DNA from: an uncultured Pelagibacteraceae bacterium
Lineage (GTDB): Bacteria > Pseudomonadota > Alphaproteobacteria > Pelagibacterales > Pelagibacteraceae
Length of the DNA stretch: 64,000 bases
NCBI GenBank assembly: GCA_902614905.1
Contig: CACMMN010000002.1
Location: forward strand, 96,879-160,878
Direction: 5' to 3'
Positions 33,696-42,793 of the stretch are shown here, piece by piece. The number at the start of each line of letters is the position of its first letter. Positions within the stretch are counted from its first letter, which is position 1. The position numbers and the translations under genes were made by a program. Below the pieces are notes generated by a model, which did no database searches, was not told the origin of the DNA, and saw only the letters and a list, made by a program, of their open reading frames with translations.

Positions 33696-34733
33696 GTGAA
33701 AAAAACCCTAGGTCATAACAGTAAAAAAGATTTTCTAAATAAACCGGTTGAACATATTGATATAACTAAATTTGATGCAAGACCTATAATTTCCTCAATG
33801 GAAAAAATGTCTTTTGTGTCTCGAGAGACAGCTAATGCTGCAAAAATTTATAATGAAATGCTAAGTGAAAAAGATTGCACTATTTTTTTGACATTAGCAG
33901 GTTCAACATCTGCGGCTGGATGTATGCATATTTATAGAGATTTAGTCAAATATAATATGGTCGATGCAATAGTCGCAACTGGAGCATCAATTATTGACAT
34001 GGATTTCTTTGAGGCCTTAGGTTTTAAGCATTATCAAGGCTCTCAGTTTCAAGATGACAATGAATTAAGAAAAAATTATATCGATAGAATATATGACACT
34101 TATATTGATGAAGAGGAACTACAACACTGTGATAAAGTAATTGGAGAAATTGCTGACTCACTTGAACCACGACCCTATACATCAAGGGAATTTATCTTTG
34201 AGCTTGGCAAATATCTAAAAAAAAATGCAAAGAAAAAAGGTTCTTTGATTGAAATGTCCTATGACTACCAAGTGCCCATATTTTGTCCCGCATTCACAGA
34301 TTCCAGTGCCGGATTTGGGTTAGTAATGCACCAAGAAAAAAATCCAAAAAAGCATATGACCATCGATTCAATTAGAGAATTTAGAGAATTAACTGAGATA
34401 AAGATAAAATCAAAAGGATCTGGTTTGTTAATGATTGGTGGGGGAGTTCCAAAAAATTTTATTCAGGATACGGTTATTTGTGCAGAGCTGTTGGGTAAAG
34501 ATGTGGACATGCATAAATATGCAATTCAAATTACAGTCGCAGACACTAGAGATGGGGCATGCAGTAGTTCAACCTTAAAAGAGGCTAGTTCTTGGGGTAA
34601 AGTTGATACTTCAAAGGAACAAATGGTTTTTGCTGAAGCAACTAGTGTAATACCTCTAATTGCAAGCGATGCATACCACAAAGGTGAATGGAAAAAGAGG
34701 GATCGAAAGAATTTCTCTAAAATTTTTGAATAA
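33696..34733 (+). CDS. deoxyhypusine synthase-family protein (probable polyamine aminobutyl-transferase)
   Basis: A 345-residue protein clearly of the deoxyhypusine synthase family: LTLAGSTSAAGCMHIYRDLV, GASIIDMDFFEALGFKHYQG and ITVADTRDGACSSSTLKEA. The reactive lysine is Lys302 in SSWGKVD, equal by alignment to the enzyme-intermediate lysine of human DHS. Bacteria lack eIF5A, the DHS substrate, so a small-molecule role is likely. A plausible role, given its place between ODC and agmatinase, is making homospermidine or a related polyamine with spermidine or putrescine as donor. It starts with GTG. Confidence 0.88.
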   Translation: MKKTLGHNSKKDFLNKPVEHIDITKFDARPIISSMEKMSFVSRETANAAKIYNEMLSEKDCTIFLTLAGSTSAAGCMHIYRDLVKYNMVDAIVATGASIIDMDFFEALGFKHYQGSQFQDDNELRKNYIDRIYDTYIDEEELQHCDKVIGEIADSLEPRPYTSREFIFELGKYLKKNAKKKGSLIEMSYDYQVPIFCPAFTDSSAGFGLVMHQEKNPKKHMTIDSIREFRELTEIKIKSKGSGLLMIGGGVPKNFIQDTVICAELLGKDVDMHKYAIQITVADTRDGACSSSTLKEASSWGKVDTSKEQMVFAEATSVIPLIASDAYHKGEWKKRDRKNFSKIFE

Positions 34734-35612
34734 GTGAAATATCTATCAAATAAAAATGGATTTTTAGGTATTGATAACAAATTTGATATTAAACAAAAAT
34801 CTGTTGTTATACCATTTGGTTTAGAAAAAACAGTCAGTTACGGTGGAGGTACAAAAAATGGGCCCAAGGAAATTATAAAAGCTTCACACCAAGTTGAGCT
34901 TTACGATGAGGAGCTTAATTGTGAACCTTTCAAAGTTATAGGCGTAAAAACTATCAAACCATTTAAAATTAATAAAAATATAAATAAAGCCTTAAAGCAG
35001 ATTTCACTTTTAAACCAAAAATCAATTGAAAACAATTTGTTTCCATTAACTTTAGGAGGTGAACATTCGATCACAGCAGGTTGTATTGAACCTTTTGTTA
35101 AAAGTTATAAAAATGTAACGATCTTACAATTTGACGCCCATGCAGATCTTAGAAATAGCTATAATAATCAAAAATACTCACATGCATCAGCCATGAGAAG
35201 GTGCTTAGATTTTAAAAATGTAAATTTAATTTCAATTGGCATAAGAAATATCTCAAAAGAAGAAATACCTTTTTTAAAAAAAAATACTGGTAGGATCAAA
35301 ATATTTTGGGCTAAAGATCAAAAAAAATGGAATTTAAAATATTTTAAAAAAATAATCAAAAATAGGAATGTTTATTTAACTTTTGACGTAGATGGTTTAG
35401 ACTCTAGTATTATGCCAGCGACTGGAACTCCTGAACCAGGAGGGTTATTTTGGTATGAAACATTAAGTTTAATCAAAACCACTTTTAAAAATGCGAATGT
35501 AATAGGAGCAGATATAAATGAATTAGCTCCAATTAAAGGATTTGATTCGTATAATTTTATAGTTGCAAAACTTGCATATAAGATACTAACTTACAAATTT
35601 TTATTAAAATAA
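34734..35612 (+). CDS. speB: agmatinase / arginase-family ureohydrolase
   Basis: A 292-residue binuclear manganese ureohydrolase. Metal ligands are in LGGEHSITAG (His), QFDAHADLRNSYNN (Asp-His-Asp) and TFDVDGLDSSIMPATGTPEP (Asp-Asp). Agmatinase makes putrescine and urea from agmatine; guanidinobutyrase or arginase activity cannot be ruled out by eye, but polyamine context favours agmatinase. The GTG start directly follows the stop of the DHS-like gene (TAAGTG). The gene ends one base before the convergent transporter. Confidence 0.88.
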   Translation: MKYLSNKNGFLGIDNKFDIKQKSVVIPFGLEKTVSYGGGTKNGPKEIIKASHQVELYDEELNCEPFKVIGVKTIKPFKINKNINKALKQISLLNQKSIENNLFPLTLGGEHSITAGCIEPFVKSYKNVTILQFDAHADLRNSYNNQKYSHASAMRRCLDFKNVNLISIGIRNISKEEIPFLKKNTGRIKIFWAKDQKKWNLKYFKKIIKNRNVYLTFDVDGLDSSIMPATGTPEPGGLFWYETLSLIKTTFKNANVIGADINELAPIKGFDSYNFIVAKLAYKILTYKFLLK

Positions 35613-35613
35613 T

Positions 35614-36162
35614 TTAGACTGGTTTAAGAGTACCAAGTAATAATCTAAATGGTACAAGCATAATTAATGCTATAAGTATTTTTACACTTAAGTCACCGAG
35701 TGATAATGTTATCCAAGGCACTCCAGTACCATAGAATGAAATTGAAAAGAATAAAAACGTATCAACAGTTGAGCCTATTAGCGATGAAAATAAAGGAGCA
35801 ACAAACCAAGTTTTTCTCCTTAATTTATGAAAGACTTGAACATCTAACAATTGTGCCACTATAAATGCTGTTCCAGACCCAATTGCTATTCTAACGGAGA
35901 TTAAATCTGAAAAATTTGTAGAAAATATAAGTGTAAAAACTATGCCAGTTGTGAAGCCAAAATAAACAATCTTTCTGGCTATTATTTTGCCAAAAGACCT
36001 ATTGGCTAAATCAGTAATTAAAAAAGCTATTGGGTAACTAAAAGCTCCATAGGTTAAAATATTTTCTAATCCATAATATTTGACAGGAAACTGGACTAGA
36101 AAATTTGAAATTAGAACCACAAACCCCATTAAAAGGGATAAAGTTAAAAACAACTTATTCAT
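35614..36162 (-). CDS. queuosine precursor transporter (YhhQ/VUT family)
   Basis: A 182-residue membrane protein with about six helices. It has the family pattern YPIAFLITDLANRSFGKIIARK, SVRIAIGSGTAFIVAQLLDV and SLIGSTVDTFLFFSISFYG. YhhQ proteins import queuosine precursors such as preQ0 or preQ1. The gene overlaps the rpmB stop by one base, and shares the minus-strand run rpmB - this gene. It meets speB tail to tail with a one-base gap. Confidence 0.88.
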   Translation of the reverse strand: MNKLFLTLSLLMGFVVLISNFLVQFPVKYYGLENILTYGAFSYPIAFLITDLANRSFGKIIARKIVYFGFTTGIVFTLIFSTNFSDLISVRIAIGSGTAFIVAQLLDVQVFHKLRRKTWFVAPLFSSLIGSTVDTFLFFSISFYGTGVPWITLSLGDLSVKILIALIMLVPFRLLLGTLKPV

Positions 36163-36443
36163 TATGCTGATTTTTGGATTATGCTTTTTTTAATTTTTTT
36201 TAATCTTATAGATAAATTTTTTGATTTCACAGTTTTCATAAATTGATCAAAGCTTCCTTTTTTATCTATAGATCTCATTGCTGCATTAGAGACGGTTATC
36301 TTTAATTTTTTATTTAATAATTCACTTTTAAAACTGACTTTTTTTACATTTGGTAAAAATCTTCTTTTAACTTTATTATTAGCGTGACTAACCTTATGGC
36401 CTTTTAAAGGTCTTTTTCCAGTTAATTCGCACTTTTTTGGCAT
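36162..36443 (-). CDS. rpmB: 50S ribosomal protein L28
   Basis: A 93-residue basic protein beginning MPKKCELTGKRPLKGHKVSH, with NNKVKRRFLPNVKKVSF, which is diagnostic of L28. The alphaproteobacterial C-terminal extension (ending SIIQKSA) is present. It has its own strong promoter at 36452-36480 placed so close that the message would have almost no leader, and no ribosome site is visible between promoter and ATG. Confidence 0.97.
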   Translation of the reverse strand: MPKKCELTGKRPLKGHKVSHANNKVKRRFLPNVKKVSFKSELLNKKLKITVSNAAMRSIDKKGSFDQFMKTVKSKNLSIRLKKIKKSIIQKSA

Positions 36444-36451
36444 GAAGAGAG

Positions 36452-36480
36452 TGTATAAATGTACATTTTGATTCAGTCAA
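36452..36480 (-). promoter_or_regulatory. sigma-70 promoter of rpmB
   Basis: On the minus strand TTGACT (36480-36475) and TATACA (36457-36452) are exactly 17 bases apart, close to the consensus. The spacer contains a perfect 12-base palindrome (36457-36468), AAATGTACATTT. A start 6 to 8 bases past the -10 falls at 36446-36444, next to the ATG at 36443, implying a leaderless or near-leaderless message. Confidence 0.65.
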
Positions 36481-36482
36481 GT

Positions 36483-37520
36483 TTATAATTTACCAATAAT
36501 ATCGGAATAATTTTTTATTTTTTTTTCCTTTAATATTTTTTTAAGTTCTTCATTAATTTTTATTGCAATTTTAGGTCCTCTAAAAACCATGCCTGTGTAA
36601 AGTTGAACAAAATTAGCCCCACTCAAAAATTTTTTGTATGCCGTTTCTCCAGATTCCACGCCCCCCACACCAATAATTTTTATTTGTCCATTTAGATTTT
36701 TAAAAAAATCATTTATCAATTTATTTGATATATCGTTCAAAGGTTTGCCCGATAAACCACCTTTCTGAAATTTTTGATGGTCTTTTAGGTTATCTCTATT
36801 TTGATCGGTGGTATTTGAAACAATTAACGCATTGACTTTATATTGTATTAATATTTTAGATATATCTTTAACAATATTGTTATCAATATCCGGTGAAACC
36901 TTTAAAGCAATTGGAATGTCGCTATTTAATTTTTTTTTTTCAGAAAAAATTTTATCTAATAAATTTCCTAATTCATCCAAATTATGAAAATCTCTTAAGT
37001 TTTCTGTATTAGGTGATGAAATATTAATTGTTATATAATCTGCTAATTTATAAAATTTATTAAATCCAATTAGATAGTCTCCTACTCTATCTTTGCTGTT
37101 CCAATTTGGCCCTATGTTTACACCAAGTATACCAATCGGTTTATTTTTTTTTATTCTATCACTTACAACATCACTGCCTGAATTATTAAAACCAAGTCGA
37201 TTTATTAAAGCTTTATCGTTCTCTAACCTAAAAACTCTTGGTTTTTTGTTTCCATATTGTTTTAAAGGTGTGACTGTTCCCACCTCAACAAAACCAAAAC
37301 CTAGATTAAATAATGAATTATAAACCTCAGCATCTTTGTCAAAACCAGCAGCAACCCCGATTGGATTTTTCATCTCTCTTCCAAATAATTCAGATTTTAA
37401 ATAAGAGACTTCTGAAATTTTTTGTTTTAAAAACAAATTTGTTTTAAGAGCCTTAATAGCTAGTGTATGTGCCAATTCAGGATCTAATTTAAATATCAAT
37501 GGTCTAATTTTATCGAACAT
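36483..37520 (-). CDS. pyrD: dihydroorotate dehydrogenase (quinone), class 2
   Basis: A 345-residue membrane-associated flavoenzyme of pyrimidine synthesis that passes electrons to quinone. The N-terminal helices ELAHTLAIKALKTNLF form the quinone and membrane site of class 2 enzymes. NPIGVAAGFDKDAEVYNSLF holds FMN contacts, and NISSPNTENLRD contains the catalytic serine. QKGGLSGKPL and IIGVGGVESGETAYKKFLSG also fit. Its first base is shared with the lysS stop (TAATG). Confidence 0.96.
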   Translation of the reverse strand: MFDKIRPLIFKLDPELAHTLAIKALKTNLFLKQKISEVSYLKSELFGREMKNPIGVAAGFDKDAEVYNSLFNLGFGFVEVGTVTPLKQYGNKKPRVFRLENDKALINRLGFNNSGSDVVSDRIKKNKPIGILGVNIGPNWNSKDRVGDYLIGFNKFYKLADYITINISSPNTENLRDFHNLDELGNLLDKIFSEKKKLNSDIPIALKVSPDIDNNIVKDISKILIQYKVNALIVSNTTDQNRDNLKDHQKFQKGGLSGKPLNDISNKLINDFFKNLNGQIKIIGVGGVESGETAYKKFLSGANFVQLYTGMVFRGPKIAIKINEELKKILKEKKIKNYSDIIGKL

Positions 37521-39091
37521 TAATTTATTTTCTCTTTAATAAGTAAAATCATTTCCTTTCTTCCAAAAAAACTTATGAAAAACCCTAACCTTGGACCATT
37601 TTCTGCTCCAAAGACTACCTCATAAATTAATTTAAACCATTCTCTAAGATTTTCCTTATAACCATTGTTTTTTCCTACTGTATAAATTTCTGTTTGAATA
37701 TCCTCAGGCTTCATATTGTCAGAACATTTTTCTAAGCTCGAAATTAAATCTAACAAAGCTTTTTTTTCTGAAATATTTGGTTTTTTATATTTTTTGTTTT
37801 GTTTAACGATATCGTTAAAGTATTTGATTGAATATTTTATTAAATTATTAAATACAGGGAAGTTGTCTTTGGAGATATCTTTTTTATAATTTTTTACAAA
37901 TTTCCAAAGTATTTCTGCAGATGTAGCATTACTAGTTTCAACTAAATTTAAAAGCATGGAAAAACTCATGATGTAATCCTCTAAAGGAATTTTGCCATTA
38001 TGAACGTGCCATAAAGGATTAAGCAACAATTCTCGTGCATCCTGTTTCTTGCTTTTTTCGATTAGATCTAAATACTCATCTACAGCCTTTGGTACAATTT
38101 CTTTATATAATTTTTTTGCTCTTTTTGGATTCTGATACATAAACAAGGATAAGCTTTCTGGTGAGGCATAATTAAGCCATTCCTCAATAGTTACACCGTT
38201 TCCTTTTGACTTTGAGATTTTTTCACCTTTATCATCAAGAAATAGTTCATAGGCAAAACCCGAAGGATTATTTTTCCCTAAGAGTTTAATTATTTTAGTA
38301 GATAGAATTGCACTCTCAATTAAATCTTTTCCATACATTTCAAAATCAATATCAAGAGTATACCATCTCATTGCCCAATCTACTTTCCATTGAAGTTTGC
38401 AATTACCATCCAAAATACTTGTCTCCAATTTTTTTCCATTATTATCAAAAATTAGAGATGAATTTTTTTTATTTATTTCGACAATGGGTATTTCTAACAC
38501 TTGGCCTGTTTCTTTGCATATAGGAAGAAATGGCGAATATGTTTTTTGCCTTTCTTTACCTAATGTAGGAATAATTATTTCCATTATCCCTTCATAATTA
38601 TCTAATATTTTTTTTAGTGTAGCATTAAAAAATCCTGATTTATACAAAGCCGTTGAACTCATAAACTTATATTTAAAACCGAATTCATCTAAAAATTTTT
38701 TGAGCATTTCATTATTATGTTCCCCAAAACTTTTAAATTTTCCAAACGGATCGGGAATATCTGTAAGAGGCTTATGCAAATTTTTTTTAAGTATATCTTT
38801 GTTTGGAACGTTATCTGGTACTTTTCTCAAACCGTCTAAATCATCAGAAAATGTGATAATTTCTTTTGGTAAATCTGTTAAGTAATTTAAGGCGTTGACT
38901 ACCATGCTTGTTCTTGCAACTTCTCCAAATGTTCCGATATGGGGTAATCCTGAAGGACCATATCCAGTCTGTAGTATAATTTTTCCTTTTTTATCTATGT
39001 ATTTTTTCCTTTCTTTAAGAATCTTTTTTGCCTCAACAAACGGCCATGAGTTCGACTTTTCTATATCTTCTTTTTTAATATTTATCATCAA
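37520..39091 (-). CDS. lysS: lysyl-tRNA synthetase, class I
   Basis: A 523-residue class I LysRS, unrelated to the usual class II enzyme. The HIGH-type motif is GPSGLPHIGTFGEVAR (about residues 45-60) and the KMSKS-type motif KISKSKGNG (about 290). Class I LysRS is found in archaea and in alphaproteobacteria and some other bacteria, so this supports the taxonomic call. The frame begins MMINIKKED, and the second ATG is as likely as the first. It leads the minus-strand unit lysS-pyrD. Confidence 0.95.
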   Translation of the reverse strand: MMINIKKEDIEKSNSWPFVEAKKILKERKKYIDKKGKIILQTGYGPSGLPHIGTFGEVARTSMVVNALNYLTDLPKEIITFSDDLDGLRKVPDNVPNKDILKKNLHKPLTDIPDPFGKFKSFGEHNNEMLKKFLDEFGFKYKFMSSTALYKSGFFNATLKKILDNYEGIMEIIIPTLGKERQKTYSPFLPICKETGQVLEIPIVEINKKNSSLIFDNNGKKLETSILDGNCKLQWKVDWAMRWYTLDIDFEMYGKDLIESAILSTKIIKLLGKNNPSGFAYELFLDDKGEKISKSKGNGVTIEEWLNYASPESLSLFMYQNPKRAKKLYKEIVPKAVDEYLDLIEKSKKQDARELLLNPLWHVHNGKIPLEDYIMSFSMLLNLVETSNATSAEILWKFVKNYKKDISKDNFPVFNNLIKYSIKYFNDIVKQNKKYKKPNISEKKALLDLISSLEKCSDNMKPEDIQTEIYTVGKNNGYKENLREWFKLIYEVVFGAENGPRLGFFISFFGRKEMILLIKEKIN

Positions 39092-39136
39092 TTTAAAATA
39101 TCTTGTATTTTAAGAACATATTTTATTCATATAATG

Positions 39137-39164
39137 TTGAAATTTATTTTCCATAAAATAATGT
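39137..39164 (+). promoter_or_regulatory. possible trkH promoter
   Basis: TTGAAA (39137-39142) and TAATGT (39159-39164) are 16 bases apart in the divergent lysS-trkH gap. The start would fall about 39171, three bases before the trkH ATG. The -10 is weak, so this is tentative. Confidence 0.3.
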
Positions 39165-39173
39165 TCGTTAAAA

Positions 39174-40619
39174 ATGTCCAATTATAAAACAGTATTTTTT
39201 ACATTAGGGATTTTGTTAATTATTTTAGGAGTTGCCATGATGGTTCCTGTGGTGTTCCAATTAATTTATAACGAATTTGATTCTACTTTCATTACCTCTG
39301 GAATTATAACAATTACTTTCGGGGTATTATTTTTTCTTTCCAACATTGACCATTTAAAATTAATAAATACACAACAGGCTTTTTTATTAACAGCTTTATC
39401 ATGGTTGAGCATTGCAACATTTGGATCTTTACCCTTTTTTTTCTCTGGATTAAATTTATCAATTACAGACTCTTTTTTTGAAAGCATGTCAGGCATTACA
39501 ACTACAGGAGCAACAATTTTAAATAACTTAGAAAGTTCACCAAAAGGTATACTCGTTTGGAGGTCAATGCTTCAATGGCTTGGAGGAATTGGTGTAATTT
39601 TGATGGCTATTACACTTATGCCAATTATGAATATTGGTGGAATGCAATTGTTAAAAATTTCCGCTTATGATACCTCTGAAAAGATTTTACCAAAATCTAA
39701 AGAAATTTCTAAAACACTAATCACTGTATATATATCTTTAACTTTTTTGTGTGCATTATTTTATAAAATTTTCGGAATGAATACTTTCGATAGTTTGACA
39801 CACTCTATGACAACGATAGCAACTGGTGGTTTTTCAAATTACGATCAGTCTATAGGATATTTTAATAATGCTTACATTGAGATTGTTTCAATTATATTCA
39901 TTTTGTTAGGTAGTATTCCTTTTATATTATATATAAAATTTATTTCTGATGATAAAAAAATTATTTTTAAAGATGAGCAAGTTAAACTATTTTTTAAACT
40001 AACTCTAATCTCAATATTGGTATTATTCGTTTATCTTATTATAGTTAATAATAGTATATTTGAAATACATCTAAGATCAGTAATTTTTAATGTAGTTTCA
40101 ATTTTAACAGGCACAGGATATGTAACTAAAGAGTTTGATCAATGGGGAAATTTTCCATTAATTTTTTTCTTAATACTTATGTTTATAGGAGGGTGTGCTG
40201 GATCAACCACATGTGGAATAAAAATTTTTAGAGTACACATTTTATATTACTTTATCAGAAATCAATTAATTAAAATTATATATCCAAGAGCTATAATGCA
40301 TCTGAAATACAATAATAATAAAGTTGAGGATAAGCTGATAGCATCGATAATATCTTTTATATATCTTTATATTTTGATATTTTTTGTATTGGCTTCAATG
40401 CTTACCCTAACTGGCTTAGACTTCATAACTTCAATTTCAGGTGCTGCATCTTCTTTATCTAATGTTGGCCCTGGCTTGGGGAGTGAAATTGGACCAAATA
40501 GTAATTATTCTGGGCTTCCTAATCAATCTAAGTGGTTGCTATCAGTAGGTATGATTTTAGGAAGACTGGAAATTTTTGCGATACTTATAATTTTTTTACC
40601 GTCTTTTTGGAGAAAATAA
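39174..40619 (+). CDS. trkH: Trk/Ktr-type potassium uptake protein TrkH
   Basis: A 481-residue potassium channel-like transporter of the inner membrane. The selectivity-filter loops with conserved glycine are in SMSGITTTGATIL, TTIATGGFSNYD, SILTGTGYVTKEFD and ASSLSNVGPGLG. The intramembrane loop region GGCAGSTTCGIKIFRVHIL is also typical. Its regulatory partner TrkA is not in the window. The stop directly precedes the TTG start of the next gene. Confidence 0.95.
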   Translation: MSNYKTVFFTLGILLIILGVAMMVPVVFQLIYNEFDSTFITSGIITITFGVLFFLSNIDHLKLINTQQAFLLTALSWLSIATFGSLPFFFSGLNLSITDSFFESMSGITTTGATILNNLESSPKGILVWRSMLQWLGGIGVILMAITLMPIMNIGGMQLLKISAYDTSEKILPKSKEISKTLITVYISLTFLCALFYKIFGMNTFDSLTHSMTTIATGGFSNYDQSIGYFNNAYIEIVSIIFILLGSIPFILYIKFISDDKKIIFKDEQVKLFFKLTLISILVLFVYLIIVNNSIFEIHLRSVIFNVVSILTGTGYVTKEFDQWGNFPLIFFLILMFIGGCAGSTTCGIKIFRVHILYYFIRNQLIKIIYPRAIMHLKYNNNKVEDKLIASIISFIYLYILIFFVLASMLTLTGLDFITSISGAASSLSNVGPGLGSEIGPNSNYSGLPNQSKWLLSVGMILGRLEIFAILIIFLPSFWRK

Positions 40620-42083
40620 TTGAATAGAAACTTTTTATTTTTCTTTACTGAGAAGCCATTAAAAATGATTATGCTTGGATTCTCATCGGGGTTACCAATA
40701 CTTTTAGTTTTTTCTACTTTATCAGTATGGTTAACTAAAGCTGGTATTGAAAGAAGCACTGTCACTCTTTTTAGTTGGGCTGGGTTTGCATATGCTTTTA
40801 AATTTTTATGGTCCCCTTTAGTAGATAAAGTTAGCATTCCTTTTTTTTCTGGTATGGGACATAGAAGAAGCTGGTTGCTCTTGACACAGTTGTTAATAAT
40901 TTTCACATTAATTCTCACATCAATAAATGATCCTCAAAATAATATTTATATTACAGCTGTTTGCATTACGCTTGTTGCCTTTTTTAGTGCAACCCAAGAT
41001 ATAATAGTTGATGCTTATAGAATTGAGTCTGTCGATCAAAACCTACAAGGATCACTATCATCTACATATATAGCTGGTTATAGAATTGGTATGCTAGTTG
41101 GTGGGGCTGGTAGTTTGTGGTTAGCTTCATTATGGGGGACTGATGATTATGAACATAATGTTTGGAAAAAAGTATATCTTGTAATGTCACTATTAATGTT
41201 GATAGGTATTATTGCAAATCTCTTATCCTATGAACCGAGGCGAAAAAGAAAATATTCAAATAAAACAAATTCACACTTTAAATTTTTTCTAAATATATTA
41301 ATTTCAGTTATAATTTTCATATTTGTTTATTCTAATATAATTAACCCTTTTTCAGAGAAAAACTTCTCAAGTTTTTTGTTTACAATATTAAAATTAGTTA
41401 TTTGTTTTTTATGTAGCAGTTTATATTTTTTTTTTATAATTAAATTCAAATTTCAAGAAAGTTCAATAATTAAAGAAAGTTACTTCAATCCAATTAAAAA
41501 CTTTATCGATAGGTATGGGAAGTTTGCTGTACTTATTTTGCTTTTGATATCACTTTACAGAATGGCGGATGTTGTTATGGGTGTTATGGCAAATATTTTT
41601 TATCTAGAAAAGGGATATAGCATCGGTGAAATTGCAACATATTCTAAATTTTTTGGAGTTTTTGCTACGATTGCAGGAGGGCTTTTTGGAGGATATTTTG
41701 CAATGAGATTTGGGACGATGATCACTTTATTTATTGGTGCACTTATCGCATCATTGAGTAATCTACTTTTTGCTTGGTTGGCAGGCACAGAAGCTAATAT
41801 TAAATACTTAATTTCTGTAATTACAGCTGACAACATTTCTAGTGGATTTGCTGGGGCTGCGTTTGTAATATACTTGTCTGGGTTAACATCAATAAGATTT
41901 ACAGCTACTCAATATGCACTTTTCAGTTCAATAATGTTATTTTTACCTAAACTTATAGCAGGTTACTCTGGGGCATGGGTGGATGTAATGGGTTATCAAG
42001 CCTACTTTATAACTACCGCTTTAATAGGAATACCAGTTTTATTTTTAATAGTATATATTTCAAAAGTAGCACCAATCAAATGA
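40620..42083 (+). CDS. ampG: AmpG-type muropeptide permease (MFS)
   Basis: A 487-residue major facilitator with about 12 to 14 helices. LGFSSGLPILLVFSTLSVWL (about residues 17-36), FAYAFKFLWSPLVDKVSIP and FSATQDIIVDAYRIE are AmpG-family hallmarks. AmpG imports GlcNAc-1,6-anhydroMurNAc peptides for cell-wall recycling. The start is a TTG immediately after the trkH stop (TAATTG). It overlaps the next gene, an NlpC/P60 peptidase, by ATGA, which strengthens the recycling role. Confidence 0.9.
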   Translation: MNRNFLFFFTEKPLKMIMLGFSSGLPILLVFSTLSVWLTKAGIERSTVTLFSWAGFAYAFKFLWSPLVDKVSIPFFSGMGHRRSWLLLTQLLIIFTLILTSINDPQNNIYITAVCITLVAFFSATQDIIVDAYRIESVDQNLQGSLSSTYIAGYRIGMLVGGAGSLWLASLWGTDDYEHNVWKKVYLVMSLLMLIGIIANLLSYEPRRKRKYSNKTNSHFKFFLNILISVIIFIFVYSNIINPFSEKNFSSFLFTILKLVICFLCSSLYFFFIIKFKFQESSIIKESYFNPIKNFIDRYGKFAVLILLLISLYRMADVVMGVMANIFYLEKGYSIGEIATYSKFFGVFATIAGGLFGGYFAMRFGTMITLFIGALIASLSNLLFAWLAGTEANIKYLISVITADNISSGFAGAAFVIYLSGLTSIRFTATQYALFSSIMLFLPKLIAGYSGAWVDVMGYQAYFITTALIGIPVLFLIVYISKVAPIK

Positions 42084-42793
42084 TAAATAATTATCCCATA
42101 GTAAATATTTATGAAAAAAAAGCCTTAAAATCAAAATTATCTTCGCAATTGATATATGGTGAAAAGTTTAAAATATTAAGTAAAAAAAATGGCTGGTTAA
42201 AAATTAAGACCTCATACGACAAATATACAGGTTTTATTAAAAAAAGAAAATTTATAAAAAATATGAAAGTTACACATAAAATTTCATCTTTATTTGCAAA
42301 TATATATTCTAAACCAAAAAATAAATTTATACTAAATTTTAAACTACCATTTTGTTCATTAATTTCGGTGACTGAAAAAACAAAAAATTTTTATAAATTT
42401 CAAAATTATTGGATAAAAAAAAAAGACGTACTCCCAATCAATTACAAATGGCAGACTTTCAAAAATATAAAAATTTTCAAAAATATCCCTTATAAATGGG
42501 GTGGTAAAACTTATAAAGGAATTGATTGTTCGGCATTAGTACAAATTTTCTTTAAATTTAATAACCAATACTGCCCTAGAGACACCAAAGATCAAATAAA
42601 ATATTTTAAAAAACCACGCAATATTAAGAAGAATGCTATTATATTTTGGAAAGGCCATGTTGCAGTTTGTTTATCGAAGACCCTGTTAATACATGCATAC
42701 GGACCTAAAAAAAAGGTTCTTTTTATGAATATAAAAAAAACAATAGAACTAATAAAAAAGACGGCAAAATTAAAGGTGATCGGAATTAGATAA
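42080..42793 (+). CDS. NlpC/P60 peptidase with SH3-like domains, cytosolic
   Basis: A 237-residue peptidase starting at the ATG that overlaps the ampG stop; the open frame extends 35 codons earlier but only inside ampG. Two SH3-like segments (about residues 5-60 and 65-120) precede the NlpC/P60 domain (about 130-237). The catalytic Cys150 is in YKGIDCSALVQ, His193 in WKGHVAVC and the third residue His205 in LLIHAYG. There is no signal peptide, so the enzyme should be cytosolic, like the YkfC-type gamma-D-Glu-diaminopimelate endopeptidases that process imported muropeptides. Being fused to ampG by overlap fits this well. Confidence 0.88.
   Translation: MINNYPIVNIYEKKALKSKLSSQLIYGEKFKILSKKNGWLKIKTSYDKYTGFIKKRKFIKNMKVTHKISSLFANIYSKPKNKFILNFKLPFCSLISVTEKTKNFYKFQNYWIKKKDVLPINYKWQTFKNIKIFKNIPYKWGGKTYKGIDCSALVQIFFKFNNQYCPRDTKDQIKYFKKPRNIKKNAIIFWKGHVAVCLSKTLLIHAYGPKKKVLFMNIKKTIELIKKTAKLKVIGIR

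Noticed and set aside
41975..42079. An N-terminal extension of the NlpC/P60 gene with an earlier ATG
   Set aside because: These 35 codons lie inside ampG in another frame. The ATG at 42080 gives a normal four-base overlap with the ampG stop, and the upstream residues are not like the family.
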